This document shows, piece by piece, positions 8,628 to 17,428 of a stretch of DNA of 64,000 bases. Every line of letters starts with the position of its first letter. Within the stretch, counting starts at the first letter, position 1. The position numbers and the translations under genes were made by a program. The notes below the pieces were generated by a model that saw only the letters and a program-made list of their open reading frames with translations, was not told the DNA's origin and did no database searches. The stretch is from a virus. The stretch lies in IMG/VR virus record IMGVR_UViG_3300028920_000061, positions 1 to 64,000 of that record; one strand, given 5' to 3'.

Positions 8628-9032
8628 ATGGAAATCATTTTGATATTATTCATTGTGTTGTTTCTATCCTCTCTTGGATGTGCCATTTTTTTATTCAAGA
8701 AAAATTGCCACTATAGGAGAATTATTGATAATGAAGCAAAAGCCTCAAAAGATAGAATCAGAGGACTCAATGAAGAAAAGAAGGTTCTTATAGAAAGGGT
8801 ACGAGAGCTCGAAGACGGAATCAAAGAAACATTTAGCGTTTCAGTAAGAAATGACGTAACTAAAGTAGAATGTGTTTTTGACAAAACAGAAATGGCATTT
8901 ATTATGGCTGGTATCTGGAAATTAATTCAATCTCCTGATTCGGGCATTGAAGATAAAGAGTGGTACATCAAGCTGTACAAGAAGATACAGTCTCACATTG
9001 ACGATATGGAGGAACCCAAGGATGAATCCTGA
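8628..9032 (+). CDS. Membrane-anchored coiled-coil protein (spanin- or RzlA-like shape)
   Basis: 134 aa. One N-terminal membrane segment (residues ~2-24, ILILFIVLFLSSLGCAIFLF) is followed by a charged coiled coil (~35-65) and a small C-terminal domain. RBS AAGGAG precedes the ATG. The layout (short cytoplasmic end, TM, coiled coil) is seen in Rz-like spanins, but neighbours here are DNA-metabolism genes, so lysis is not supported. No family recognised. Confidence 0.6.
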   Translation: MEIILILFIVLFLSSLGCAIFLFKKNCHYRRIIDNEAKASKDRIRGLNEEKKVLIERVRELEDGIKETFSVSVRNDVTKVECVFDKTEMAFIMAGIWKLIQSPDSGIEDKEWYIKLYKKIQSHIDDMEEPKDES

Positions 9033-11112
9033 AATGTTTCCGCTTGTATGTGCGGATACTGAAACAAATGGTCTTGATTCACGAGTTGATGAAATTGTTG
9101 AAATCACATTGACAGAATTCAATATATCTGGAATACGCGGAGAAACATTCAGTACATTATGCTATCCAAAATCTGGTATAATTCCATTCGAGGTAACCAA
9201 TATTAATGGAATAACCATTGATATGGTTCAAGGGAAGCCGAACTATCTGGAAGATGGTGTGCGAGAAAAGGTGGCCGAAATTATTGGGTCGCGAACACTT
9301 GTCGGTCAAAATATAGAAAGCTTCGATTTGAAATTTATGAAAGTGAAACCGCAAAAGGTGGAAGATACTTTGATTATGGCACGGCGGCGCTTTCCCGGAA
9401 AATCAAACAAGTTGAAAACTCTTTGCAATCGTCTCAACATACCGTGGAACGATAAGGAATCTCATCGTGCAACATACGACGTTGACAGAACCATTGAGGC
9501 ATATCTAAAACTAAAAAATTTTGAAATCAAGCAAGCTGAGAGGTCAGCCGAAGCACCTATTTTTGCAGCTCACCTTGCTCAAAAAGTCAGCGAGGCTACT
9601 GACCCCTCAAATGTTGGCGTTGTTCCATCTGAAAAAGAAAAGAAACTAATAGCAACGCAGGCGTATTCTTATTCAAGAATAAACCTATACAAGCAGTGTC
9701 CACTCAAATGGTTTATACAATATGTCAAGGGTATTAAGCAGCCGGATGAGCCGTATCTGAAGGTTGGCAGCGTTGTTCATAAAATTGCTGAACGTTCAGG
9801 GGAATGGTGTTTTCGTGAATTGTTCGCTAACAAATTTGTAATTTTTGCAAAGAAAAAATCATTTGAAATCACTTCACCAACAATAACTGAGGTATCTCAA
9901 TATTATAATATTCCATTAGAAACCGTGACTATGCACGATTATGGGAGATTTATATTCGAGCATCCAGAGCTGATCAAAGACAGATTCAACATTCAAGGAC
10001 TGTACAAACTCATTTTCATAATCGAAAAAGAAGTGGCTGGTGAACCTGTCGAGGTTCCATCCATGCCGCCATTATCTGACTATGAGCTCATCATACAGCA
10101 ATGTGTGAATCAGTTCCAAGTAACAGATCCTGAAATCGTGGCTGACATTAGAAGATTGTCAGAACGATTCTATCGGAATGCAAATTTCTCCATGATGCCT
10201 GGAAATATGGTGCTGACAGAGAAAAGGATAGCGTTCGATCGTGAATGGAGAATTTTGTCCGACTTCTTTGCAAACAATACGTTCTTCAGAGCCATCATCG
10301 ACGTTATCTACTACTTTGGAAGAACAATTCTCATAAAAGATTACAAAACCTCACGCACAATGCTTTCAGAAAAAGATATGCCTGATGAGATCCAGCTTCT
10401 CATTTATGTTTTAATGGTGTACAAATTTATCCCTCGTGAAAGTTATGATAAGATTGTCATCGAAATTGATTACATTCGGTTTGGGAAACAGATTCAATTT
10501 GAAATAGACGATGTGGAATTCTATGCCAACAAAGCGTTGAAGTGGATATTGGACGCTATTCAGGATATAGAAAAAGAAATGCTCAAAGATGACGGGACAG
10601 CGTTTGCCCCGGTCCGAAATGAGTATTGCCACACATGCCACATCGCTGCGGATGGAATCTGCCCATTGTTCAATAAGCAGTGTATAAATCAGATTGACGA
10701 TCCTTTTAATTTCGTTGTAGACAATGCTGATGATTGCGTTAAGGCCTGGAAGCGGGTCGAAGCCAACAAATCAGAAAACTTGCGGCTAACCAAGCTCTGC
10801 AAAACGTTTGTGAAATCATCTGAACAGACTATTCGTGTTGACGAGCATGCAATCTTGGATTTCTACACTAAGAAAGATGTGTCGTACGACCCGGTAAAAA
10901 CAGTTCAGTTGCTTCTTGCCAAGAAAGTGCCTATTGAGCACATACTCAGTTGGATGAGCTTTCCGCCTTCACAAGTTCAGAAGTTCCTCGAATACAAAGA
11001 GCTGGAACTCACGGAAGAAGAATTGGAAAACATATCGACAGAGGGCACCAAGACTGAATTCAAGGCAGTAACCGAGAAGGAAGCCAAATCGAAAGGCTAC
11101 TTCAACTCATAA
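9022..11112 (+). CDS. DnaQ-like 3'-5' exonuclease fused to Cas4/AddB-like PD-(D/E)XK nuclease
   Basis: 696 aa from the ATG behind GGAGG; the open frame to 8947 lies inside the previous gene. N-terminal DEDDh exonuclease: D12/E14 (ADTETNGLD), the GQNIESFDLKF motif, and H148/D153 (HRATYD). The C-terminal half is a RecB-family nuclease: C226 in KQCPLKWF, GSVVHKIAE, the IKDYKTS catalytic strand, and C536, C539, C547 (YCHTCHIAADGIC). Four such cysteines are typical of the 4Fe-4S staple of Cas4 and AddB. Likely role: DNA end processing or degradation in phage recombination or replication. Domains are seen; the fusion's role is inferred. Confidence 0.8.
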   Translation: MNPEMFPLVCADTETNGLDSRVDEIVEITLTEFNISGIRGETFSTLCYPKSGIIPFEVTNINGITIDMVQGKPNYLEDGVREKVAEIIGSRTLVGQNIESFDLKFMKVKPQKVEDTLIMARRRFPGKSNKLKTLCNRLNIPWNDKESHRATYDVDRTIEAYLKLKNFEIKQAERSAEAPIFAAHLAQKVSEATDPSNVGVVPSEKEKKLIATQAYSYSRINLYKQCPLKWFIQYVKGIKQPDEPYLKVGSVVHKIAERSGEWCFRELFANKFVIFAKKKSFEITSPTITEVSQYYNIPLETVTMHDYGRFIFEHPELIKDRFNIQGLYKLIFIIEKEVAGEPVEVPSMPPLSDYELIIQQCVNQFQVTDPEIVADIRRLSERFYRNANFSMMPGNMVLTEKRIAFDREWRILSDFFANNTFFRAIIDVIYYFGRTILIKDYKTSRTMLSEKDMPDEIQLLIYVLMVYKFIPRESYDKIVIEIDYIRFGKQIQFEIDDVEFYANKALKWILDAIQDIEKEMLKDDGTAFAPVRNEYCHTCHIAADGICPLFNKQCINQIDDPFNFVVDNADDCVKAWKRVEANKSENLRLTKLCKTFVKSSEQTIRVDEHAILDFYTKKDVSYDPVKTVQLLLAKKVPIEHILSWMSFPPSQVQKFLEYKELELTEEELENISTEGTKTEFKAVTEKEAKSKGYFNS

Positions 11113-11305
11113 TAGGACTAGCTTGTGCCGTCCCGAAGGCTTTTTCCAAGCCTAGTCGGAGGTGTTGTGAGTTGGTTTCTAGCCTACTCAACATTTATCA
11201 TGTATGAGCAATATGTTGATAAAATATCGATTATTGCTTACAATGTGATGGAGGCAATGGTGGTCGAAGAGTAATCTTCGACCACCTCTTTCTAAAAGGA
11301 GAATT
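11113..11305. other. Structured non-coding gap ending in a hairpin
   Basis: 193 nt without a gene. GACTAGCTT near 11117 can pair with AAGCCTAGTC near 11149. GGTGGTCGAAGA and TCTTCGACCACC form a perfect hairpin at 11259-11286 with only a short pyrimidine tail, possibly a weak terminator. AAAGGAG at the end is the ribosome site of the next gene. Confidence 0.45.
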
Positions 11306-11524
11306 ATGACTAAAACTGAATTAGAGCAACAATTCCCTCAATCACAAAGAAGATGTCGCATCTTTGGGATTGATCATGCTCCTAAAAAGGATATGACTAT
11401 TGTTGCTATGTATGAATCGTGGAACGATGGCGCCGACTGGGATGTTGTTCTTGAGCTGAAAGAAGAATTCAGTAAGTATCCAGGCTTAGTAAAGGGGACA
11501 TTACGACAATATGGATATAAGTGA
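11306..11524 (+). CDS. Hypothetical small protein
   Basis: 72 aa, starting behind AAAGGAG. Motif-like stretch CRIFGIDHAPKKDMTIVAMYESWNDG near the centre; the GIDHA..D pattern hints at an RNase H/RuvC-like first strand, but the protein is too short to support this. Overlaps the next gene by 14 nt. Confidence 0.6.
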   Translation: MTKTELEQQFPQSQRRCRIFGIDHAPKKDMTIVAMYESWNDGADWDVVLELKEEFSKYPGLVKGTLRQYGYK

Positions 11525-12362
11525 AATTCTCAATACAATTACCTTTGAAGGTAACATTTTTTTTAAGGCTAACATTAAAGGCATTCAATACATAAAGCTG
11601 ACCCCATGCTACGATGTAGAGCATGGAATAGTTTTGAAAGCCATTACCCCCGGAATCAATGATGTAACTCTTGATAAGAAATGGCTCAAACTTGAATACA
11701 GCAAGGCGAACGAACTGTTTAGAATTAATTGTCCATCCTTTCTGAAGCAGTATCACGGATCAAGAGTTGTGGTATATGAAGATTGTTACGATTCAACAAA
11801 TGAGTTATGCCGTATTAGAAGAGAGAAAAGTGATTTTTCAAAAATTAAGCATCTCGTTAAGATACCAAAGTCAATCAAATACAAACCATTTTTTTCAAAT
11901 AATGCAAGATTACACATATCTTTATCATACGTCAGAAATAATTTCCCATCGTCTGTAAAGAACAATCCTTACATCATGGTATCTCTAATAGACAAGAATG
12001 TTATAAATCACAATATTGTGGTATCCATATTTAGTGGGAGTGATTTACGCAAAGGTGAGCTTGCATTCAAATTGAAACGGTATGAACATGAACTTGCCAC
12101 GCCTCCAATTAGAATTCTTCAAAAGCATTTGAACAATAGAATTCAAAATTTCATATATCAAAAATATGAATGGGCAAAGGATATGCTACTCATACATTTA
12201 CGCGAGGAGTTTATAATTGAAAGACGTAATAAAAGAACTAGACGACGTGTATCTAGCTTACGCAAAAGAGCTCAGCGAGCTCGTAGACAAGGAGATGCAA
12301 ATCGCGGAGCTGAGGCGGAGTATAGAAGACAAAAGAGAATCGTTAATTTCAAACGAAAGTGA
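11511..12362 (+). CDS. Hypothetical protein with strongly basic C-terminus
   Basis: 283 aa, no recognised family. The body is mixed alpha/beta. The last ~50 residues are very Arg/Lys-rich (RRNKRTRRRVSSLRKRAQRARR), suitable for nucleic-acid binding. That basic tail is encoded over the start of the next gene in another frame (146-nt overlap), so part of its composition may be imposed by the other frame. Sits directly upstream of the SNF2 helicase genes. Confidence 0.6.
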   Translation: MDISEILNTITFEGNIFFKANIKGIQYIKLTPCYDVEHGIVLKAITPGINDVTLDKKWLKLEYSKANELFRINCPSFLKQYHGSRVVVYEDCYDSTNELCRIRREKSDFSKIKHLVKIPKSIKYKPFFSNNARLHISLSYVRNNFPSSVKNNPYIMVSLIDKNVINHNIVVSIFSGSDLRKGELAFKLKRYEHELATPPIRILQKHLNNRIQNFIYQKYEWAKDMLLIHLREEFIIERRNKRTRRRVSSLRKRAQRARRQGDANRGAEAEYRRQKRIVNFKRK

Positions 12363-12711
12363 TGGAAGTCATGGTGTTGATATAAGTGCTCATGCATTCA
12401 AACAGATAAGTGAACGCTTAGAAATGCTGGCTCTTGATAACGATATTATATATCGTGATTTTGTAAATCTTAATGAGCCAACAAAGTCTCTATCAATACC
12501 ATCAAACCTAAAATCGTTTATCTTTACCCTTGTTGCAAGCGCTAAGAAAAAAGGCAGCTACAGCAAAGAAAATTCTAAAAATACTGAAGATGGTTTTGAG
12601 TTCAGATATAATATAGAAATAAAAAAATGGAGCAGCACAAAAAGCACTCTTCAGTTTGTATGTATTGTTGAGAATGGAAATATTAAAACAGGATATTTCA
12701 ACTGGTTATGA
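12217..12711 (+). CDS. Hypothetical coiled-coil protein with TTG start
   Basis: 164 aa. TTG start supported by GAGGAG with 7-nt spacing; the first in-frame ATG is 78 nt further on. The N-terminal ~45 residues are a charged coiled coil (KELDDVYLAYAKELSEL). The gene overlaps the previous one by 146 nt and its stop overlaps the SNF2 start by 4 nt, suggesting coupled translation with the helicase. Function unknown, possibly a helicase partner. Confidence 0.55.
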   Translation: MKDVIKELDDVYLAYAKELSELVDKEMQIAELRRSIEDKRESLISNESDGSHGVDISAHAFKQISERLEMLALDNDIIYRDFVNLNEPTKSLSIPSNLKSFIFTLVASAKKKGSYSKENSKNTEDGFEFRYNIEIKKWSSTKSTLQFVCIVENGNIKTGYFNWL

Positions 12712-14525
12712 GTATTAACGTATCATTCTACGATAAATACAGGTTGAAGGTTGAGTGCATTGATCGAGACATGCTCGATTCAATCAAAATGGCTACAGAT
12801 GGAAGGCTTATTAGAAATGAGCCGGCTGCATTGATTCATTACAAATCCTGCACAAAGCTGGCCATGTGGAAGCAGATTCCATTTAAATTTGCCCCTGGAG
12901 TTCTTGAATTTATTCAAAAAGTTCATAAAAACATCCGGGAAAGAATACAGACTGTATCAAAAATAAGAAACCAATATGGCAAAAACCCTCATTTCGACTA
13001 TGATTACAAAGGGGTATATGAAGCACCACTTGAACACCAGAAAGTCATGTTCAATGGCCTCGTATACACAGACGCCTGCGCTCTGCTTGCCGATCCTGGC
13101 ACCTGCAAGACCGGCTCTTACCTCTGGGCTATTGACAAGAGAATTCAAAGGGGTCAAGTAAAAAAGGCCCTTGTCGTTACACTCTCTCCCTTGAAAGAAA
13201 ATGTGCTTGAAGAGATGGGTGTTCAAGTTCCACACCTTCGCGGCGTTGTATTGAAAAATACGGCGCATTCTAAAAATGTCCTTTTGAAAAAATACAAACA
13301 GGAGAAAAACAATAAAGACTACGATATCTACATATCCAATTATGAGGCGGTATATGGGCTTTCTGATTTTCTTCCGCAAGGATATTTTGATATGGTAGTT
13401 CTTGATGAAGCCCATCGAGCCGGAACCCCCACCTCAAGGCAGACTAAATCAATTATTAAGGCTTTTGATTTTGTACCATACAAGTACATTATCACGGCAA
13501 CCCTTCATGCAAATCATTTGATGAGCTTCTTCATGCCATTCAGATTCCTCGGGCCTGATACGGTTCCATTTGCTAATTGGGTTGAATTCAGGCGTCGATA
13601 TATGTATTCTGTCGATAAAGAAGGGCATATATGGAAGCCATCCCCAGGTTCTATAAGAGAGGCCACCAAAATAACTGGCAAACTTTCATTCCTGTTCAGA
13701 AAAGAGGATTGTCTTGATCTTCCGCCTCTAATTAAAGAGACGGTGTATTGCGATATGGCTCCTGGCCAATCCAAACTGTATGAGCAAATGAAAGCTGACA
13801 TGGTTGCGATCATTGATGACATGTGTTCAAAATGTAACAAGCGTGGTCAGTGTGACATGTCATGTCGAGAGTCTGTTTCTGCAAAAAATGCACTTGTTCT
13901 ACTGACAAAGCTCAGACAGATATGCTGCGGATTCTATATCAACACCAGAATCAAGGTGAGTGATAGTGGCCGTGAAATCAATGACAGTAATATCATAACA
14001 CTGCCTGAGAATCCGAAGCTGGACTTGTTGATGAGTATGATATCCAATGTGCCCCAGGATAAAAAAATCATTATTTGGAGCACATATGTTCACGCTATCG
14101 AATTGATAAGAGATCGTCTTCGTGCAGCATATGGAAATAAGAGCACGTTGACATGCTACGGTAGCCAGGACGCCTACAAGGTGGTTCAGGAATTCAAAAA
14201 GCCTGAGCATTCATTCGTGGTCGCAATGACATCAAAACTGGGAGTTGGTCAGAATATGCAATATTCCAACTACCAGTTCTTTTTCAACAATTCATATTCA
14301 TCAATACAGAAAGAGCAGGCACTTGGTCGCCAGCATCGTCAAGGGCAGACAGAAAAAGTGACTGCCTTTGAATTCATTGTGAAAAAATCTATTGATGAGA
14401 TTGTACTTGGTGCTTTGAATTATAAAAAAGATTTGTCTATCACGTTGTCTCGTTTATCAGTGGTTATTCAGAAAGGAGGATATGACCCGGAAAACGACAA
14501 CAGTTCAATCTCACTCGAAGATTAA
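12708..14525 (+). CDS. SNF2-family (SF2) DNA-dependent ATPase/helicase
   Basis: 605 aa. Walker A is atypical, ADPGTCKTG with K134; the second motif is LDEAH at 233-236, then motif III TATLHANH. The C-terminal RecA lobe shows GVGQNMQYSN and motif VI QALGRQHRQGQ (near residue 537), the classic SNF2/RapA signature. A four-cysteine insertion (CSKCNKRGQCDMSC) lies near residue 370. Likely remodels protein-DNA complexes or branched DNA during phage replication. Coupled to the upstream gene by an ATGA overlap and followed by a terminator. Confidence 0.85.
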   Translation: MSINVSFYDKYRLKVECIDRDMLDSIKMATDGRLIRNEPAALIHYKSCTKLAMWKQIPFKFAPGVLEFIQKVHKNIRERIQTVSKIRNQYGKNPHFDYDYKGVYEAPLEHQKVMFNGLVYTDACALLADPGTCKTGSYLWAIDKRIQRGQVKKALVVTLSPLKENVLEEMGVQVPHLRGVVLKNTAHSKNVLLKKYKQEKNNKDYDIYISNYEAVYGLSDFLPQGYFDMVVLDEAHRAGTPTSRQTKSIIKAFDFVPYKYIITATLHANHLMSFFMPFRFLGPDTVPFANWVEFRRRYMYSVDKEGHIWKPSPGSIREATKITGKLSFLFRKEDCLDLPPLIKETVYCDMAPGQSKLYEQMKADMVAIIDDMCSKCNKRGQCDMSCRESVSAKNALVLLTKLRQICCGFYINTRIKVSDSGREINDSNIITLPENPKLDLLMSMISNVPQDKKIIIWSTYVHAIELIRDRLRAAYGNKSTLTCYGSQDAYKVVQEFKKPEHSFVVAMTSKLGVGQNMQYSNYQFFFNNSYSSIQKEQALGRQHRQGQTEKVTAFEFIVKKSIDEIVLGALNYKKDLSITLSRLSVVIQKGGYDPENDNSSISLED

Positions 14526-14553
14526 TTAATAATATTGTTACATTGTTACAGAG

Positions 14554-14584
14554 AAGGCGCTTATGATTAAGCGCCTTTTTTATT
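14554..14584 (+). terminator. Rho-independent terminator after the SNF2 gene
   Basis: AAGGCGCTTA and TTAAGCGCCTT form a strong hairpin followed by six T. It closes the transcript that includes the SNF2 helicase. Confidence 0.8.
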
Positions 14585-14594
14585 GGAGGAAAAA

Positions 14595-14978
14595 ATGTCA
14601 AGTTTAAAAAATTACGATGCCAAACTTTTACAACTCCGTAAAATGATTGGTAAAACAAAGACTTTCAAGGCCCTTCCGGTCAATGGTTCTTTTCAGAATT
14701 TTTTGGTCAAAAATGGCTATCTCACAAAAGTTGGAAAGAATTACAAAATTGAATCTTCTGTTAGTAAGTTGAAGCCTGAAGATGTGTCAATTGCCATAAA
14801 ATCTTACTGGAAGTCAAGAGGCAAACGTGCCGCAAAGAAAAGTTCTCCAATCAAAAATGATCAACATGAGGTTGATAATAGAAACGAGATAAAACAAATT
14901 CTCGAACAATTGGAAATAACCAACCACCGTTTAACGGCAATTGAATCGGCATTGTTTCGTATTGGCTCACAAATATAG
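14595..14978 (+). CDS. Hypothetical basic protein
   Basis: 127 aa from the ATG behind GGAGGAAAAA. N-terminal region rich in Lys and aromatic residues, basic centre (KSRGKRAAKKSS), and a C-terminal coiled-coil segment (IKQILEQLEITNHRLTAIE). The size and charge fit a small DNA-binding or architectural protein. No family recognised. Confidence 0.6.
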   Translation: MSSLKNYDAKLLQLRKMIGKTKTFKALPVNGSFQNFLVKNGYLTKVGKNYKIESSVSKLKPEDVSIAIKSYWKSRGKRAAKKSSPIKNDQHEVDNRNEIKQILEQLEITNHRLTAIESALFRIGSQI

Positions 14979-15024
14979 TGGGCCATCATTGGCCCTGTAT
15001 TAGCTCACAAATGTAAGGAGAGTT

Positions 15025-15612
15025 ATGAATCAAGAGCAAAGAAAATCGATTAATTCGTTTTTAGACAATTATACGTTACTTCATGTTAGACGCCACCCGA
15101 AGTCTAGCACAAAGAGCATATTTCTAAAAGCGATTGACAAAAATCCATTTGCGGCCCTTTCCATATTTTCACAATCACTTGATGTTATGATGAGCACAAG
15201 TGATTTAAAAGAACTTGAAAAAGCTCTTGAAAATAATGATGTGGTTGCAGGAAAAAAGATTGCCAAGAATGGAATAATTTCCTTTGACAATTACAAATGC
15301 ATGAGAATTGGCGTTATGAGAGATGTAAAAAAACGTCTTTCTGTAAGAAATGAAAGTATCGTTGGTGCCAGCACATTTGGTCAAATACATGAAAAAGACA
15401 TGACCCAGGAAGACGCGGCAGAATGGATGAAGCCGCAGCTTGCACGAATGAAAAATGAATCACCATTATGGCAAAGAATGTGCACAAAGATGGAAAAATC
15501 AAAACTTAAGAAAGCAGTTAGGACTATCAAACTGTTTTCAGAGCACATTCGCGATCAAGAGTTGGCTGACAATGCGTATGAAAGCGTAAAACTGTTTTTC
15601 AAGCGCCCATAA
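15025..15612 (+). CDS. Hypothetical alpha-helical protein
   Basis: 195 aa behind AAGGAGAG. Predominantly helical and charged, with no recognisable catalytic motif. It lies between a basic small protein and the RRM protein, so it may belong to the same nucleic-acid-handling group. Function unknown. Confidence 0.65.
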   Translation: MNQEQRKSINSFLDNYTLLHVRRHPKSSTKSIFLKAIDKNPFAALSIFSQSLDVMMSTSDLKELEKALENNDVVAGKKIAKNGIISFDNYKCMRIGVMRDVKKRLSVRNESIVGASTFGQIHEKDMTQEDAAEWMKPQLARMKNESPLWQRMCTKMEKSKLKKAVRTIKLFSEHIRDQELADNAYESVKLFFKRP

Positions 15613-15664
15613 CGTATTTTTGTTTCATTTGTTGTTACATTTCAATTTTAAGGAGTTACATAGC

Positions 15665-15961
15665 ATGGGAAAACTGTACGTTGGTAATCTGCCCTTCTCT
15701 TCCACCGATGAAGACCTTAAAGCGCATTTTGAACAGGCTGGCCCTGTTGATTCAGCTAAAGTAATTAAAGACTTTAGCGCTGATAAGGATAAGGGGCGGT
15801 CTCGCGGGTTTGGCTTTGTAGAGATGGAAAGTTCTGATGAGGCGATGGACCAACTTCAGGGATCTGATCTTGGTGGACGTAATATCAAGATCGACCTTGC
15901 GAGAGAAAAAGAAAGGCGTGAACCTCGCGGTGGTAAAGAAAAGAATTACCAAGGGCGATAG
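15665..15961 (+). CDS. RRM-domain RNA-binding protein
   Basis: 98 aa, a single RNA-recognition motif. RNP2 is LYVGNL (residues 4-9) and RNP1 is RSRGFGFVEM (about 45-54); the protein ends in a charged Arg/Glu/Gly tail (REKERREPRGG). It closely resembles the small Rbp proteins of cyanobacteria and other bacteria. The start is the ATG behind AAGGAG; an open frame further upstream has no such site. Likely binds RNA; in a phage that also encodes structured RNAs, an RNA-chaperone role is plausible but inferred. Confidence 0.9.
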   Translation: MGKLYVGNLPFSSTDEDLKAHFEQAGPVDSAKVIKDFSADKDKGRSRGFGFVEMESSDEAMDQLQGSDLGGRNIKIDLAREKERREPRGGKEKNYQGR

Positions 15962-15980
15962 CTTCGAACATGTTGATGAA

Positions 15981-16178
15981 ATGAAACGACTGTTGAACGA
16001 AATCAATAATCGTTCAACAGTCGTCTGTGGCTATATTTCTGAAGTCTGCTTAGTTCCAAATATTTTGCAAATTGAAGCTAACAGACTTCGGAATTCATTG
16101 AGTGAATTTTCAAGACACTTTGGAAGGTTTTATAATAATGTCAACACCGCTATCCAAGATGGGAAAGAATCAAATTGA
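15981..16178 (+). CDS. Hypothetical small protein
   Basis: 65 aa from the first ATG after the RRM gene; GTG starts upstream would overlap that gene and lack good ribosome sites. Helical with no recognised motif. Overlaps the start of the next HTH gene by 41 nt. Low confidence. Confidence 0.4.
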   Translation: MKRLLNEINNRSTVVCGYISEVCLVPNILQIEANRLRNSLSEFSRHFGRFYNNVNTAIQDGKESN

Positions 16179-16455
16179 ATTTCTTTTGAAAGACAACAAT
16201 GACCCGACGGTGGCAAAGCAATTTGGTATTACTAGACAGGCCGTTTATAACATCAGAAAGAAATTTGGGATCCCGTCCTCCAAATCTAAAGCTTCAGATA
16301 AGAAACAAAGAATTATTGAACTTCGCAATGAAGGGTTGTCAGTTACAAAAGTTTCATCTGTATGTAATGTTTCTCAGTCATATGTTTATAAGGTTTTGAA
16401 AGAGGCTTTCAATGCCCAGAAAAGAGAGAATTCTTCAGACCAAAATCCTTCGTGA
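16138..16455 (+). CDS. Helix-turn-helix protein with two HTH-like segments
   Basis: 105 aa behind GGAAGG. Two recogniser-like segments: DPTVAKQFGITRQAVYNIRKK (about 20-40) and LSVTKVSSVCNVSQSYVYK (about 66-85), both typical of homeodomain-like or resolvase-type HTHs. No catalytic domain. May be a small regulator or a terminase-small-subunit-like DNA-recognition protein; context favours a DNA-metabolism role. Overlaps the VRR-NUC gene by 44 nt. Confidence 0.6.
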   Translation: MSTPLSKMGKNQIEFLLKDNNDPTVAKQFGITRQAVYNIRKKFGIPSSKSKASDKKQRIIELRNEGLSVTKVSSVCNVSQSYVYKVLKEAFNAQKRENSSDQNPS

Positions 16456-16705
16456 CCTGTGCTCCCTCGGTAGATTCTGTGTTGCTTTTGATATTATAAA
16501 ATGTGGCGAAGATGGAGTTCCAGACATCTTTTTTACCACTGAGAACACAGGGGCCATTTTTATTGAAGCAAAGGATCCTGATGGCGTTCTCAGCAAAAAG
16601 CAAGAAGACATGGTAGCTAATCTAAAATCTTGCGGTGTCAAAGCTGCTGTAATATGGTCATGGCAGGAATGGGTTGAATTTAAAAGAAGGATTGGCCTTG
16701 GGTAA
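16412..16705 (+). CDS. VRR-NUC domain nuclease
   Basis: 97 aa. Shows the PD-(D/E)XK core of the VRR-NUC family: GVPDIFFT, then the FIEAKDPDG strand and LSKKQ helix. Stand-alone VRR-NUC proteins in phages are structure-specific nucleases, often next to helicases. The preceding gene supplies an HTH and the SNF2 helicase is nearby. Confidence in the family is good; the substrate is not known. Confidence 0.8.
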   Translation: MPRKERILQTKILRDLCSLGRFCVAFDIIKCGEDGVPDIFFTTENTGAIFIEAKDPDGVLSKKQEDMVANLKSCGVKAAVIWSWQEWVEFKRRIGLG

Positions 16706-17354
16706 GATATTGATAATTGGACATCCTCACGGGGCTACATCATATACTGCCTCCCTTCTTCAAAGTTTCGGTCTTGATATACGACATGAGGATCATCGTG
16801 GAAAAGACGGTGTTGTAAGCTGGCTATATGCTGTTGACGATTCGTATCTTAACGGCCGGCGCGGCCCGAGGCCTGAAAGAGTAGCCCTTAAACAAAGGGG
16901 TCCTTTAAATCAATACGATATCGTTCTGCACCAAGTTAGAGACCCTCTTAAATCAATAAGGTCAATATTTACATCGAGCATGTGGACCAGGAAATATCGC
17001 AAAAATCATATTCCAAACCTTGATGGAAGCGACATTGTAATGGGGATGATATCCTGGGTTGAGTGGCATAAGATTTGTGATAACGTATCCCAATGGACGT
17101 ATCGTGTAGAGTCTTTATCTGAAAAAATCATTTGGAACGAATTCAAGGCAAGATGCCAACTTCCAAATAACGCTGAGTTTCCAACCGATATCAGTACTAC
17201 ATGGAATAGTAAGCGTCATAAGATACCAATCGTATCTAATTATCCTGAAGAATGGACATGGAGAGAACTTTCTCAGATTGATCGCCACTGGGCCAAGCAA
17301 GCCTACCATTTAGCCAAATCCTACGGCTACGAATATGATAATTATTTGTTGTAG
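16698..17354 (+). CDS. Sulfotransferase-like protein
   Basis: 218 aa from a TTG start behind AAGAAGG (7-nt spacing), overlapping the previous gene by 8 nt. The N-terminus KILIIGHPHGATSYTASLL matches a P-loop-like 5'-phosphosulfate-binding motif, and LHQVRDPLKSIRSIF matches the second PAPS-binding motif (R..P....S). Conserved positions fit P-loop sulfotransferases. It may modify a host or virion glycan or small molecule. The family call is moderate; the substrate is unknown. Confidence 0.6.
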   Translation: MGKILIIGHPHGATSYTASLLQSFGLDIRHEDHRGKDGVVSWLYAVDDSYLNGRRGPRPERVALKQRGPLNQYDIVLHQVRDPLKSIRSIFTSSMWTRKYRKNHIPNLDGSDIVMGMISWVEWHKICDNVSQWTYRVESLSEKIIWNEFKARCQLPNNAEFPTDISTTWNSKRHKIPIVSNYPEEWTWRELSQIDRHWAKQAYHLAKSYGYEYDNYLL

Positions 17355-17428
17355 TGTTATTTCATTTTTGATTCTGTAATAATAATAGTAGAGATGTTTA
17401 TCCGCTATTTTTTTATGAAGGAGAAATG

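Noticed and set aside
8628-9032. Spanin or lysis protein
   Set aside because: Only the TM plus coiled-coil layout matches; neighbours are DNA-metabolism genes.
11306-11524. RNase H/RuvC-like domain
   Set aside because: Only one strand-like motif is visible in 72 aa, too little to support the fold.
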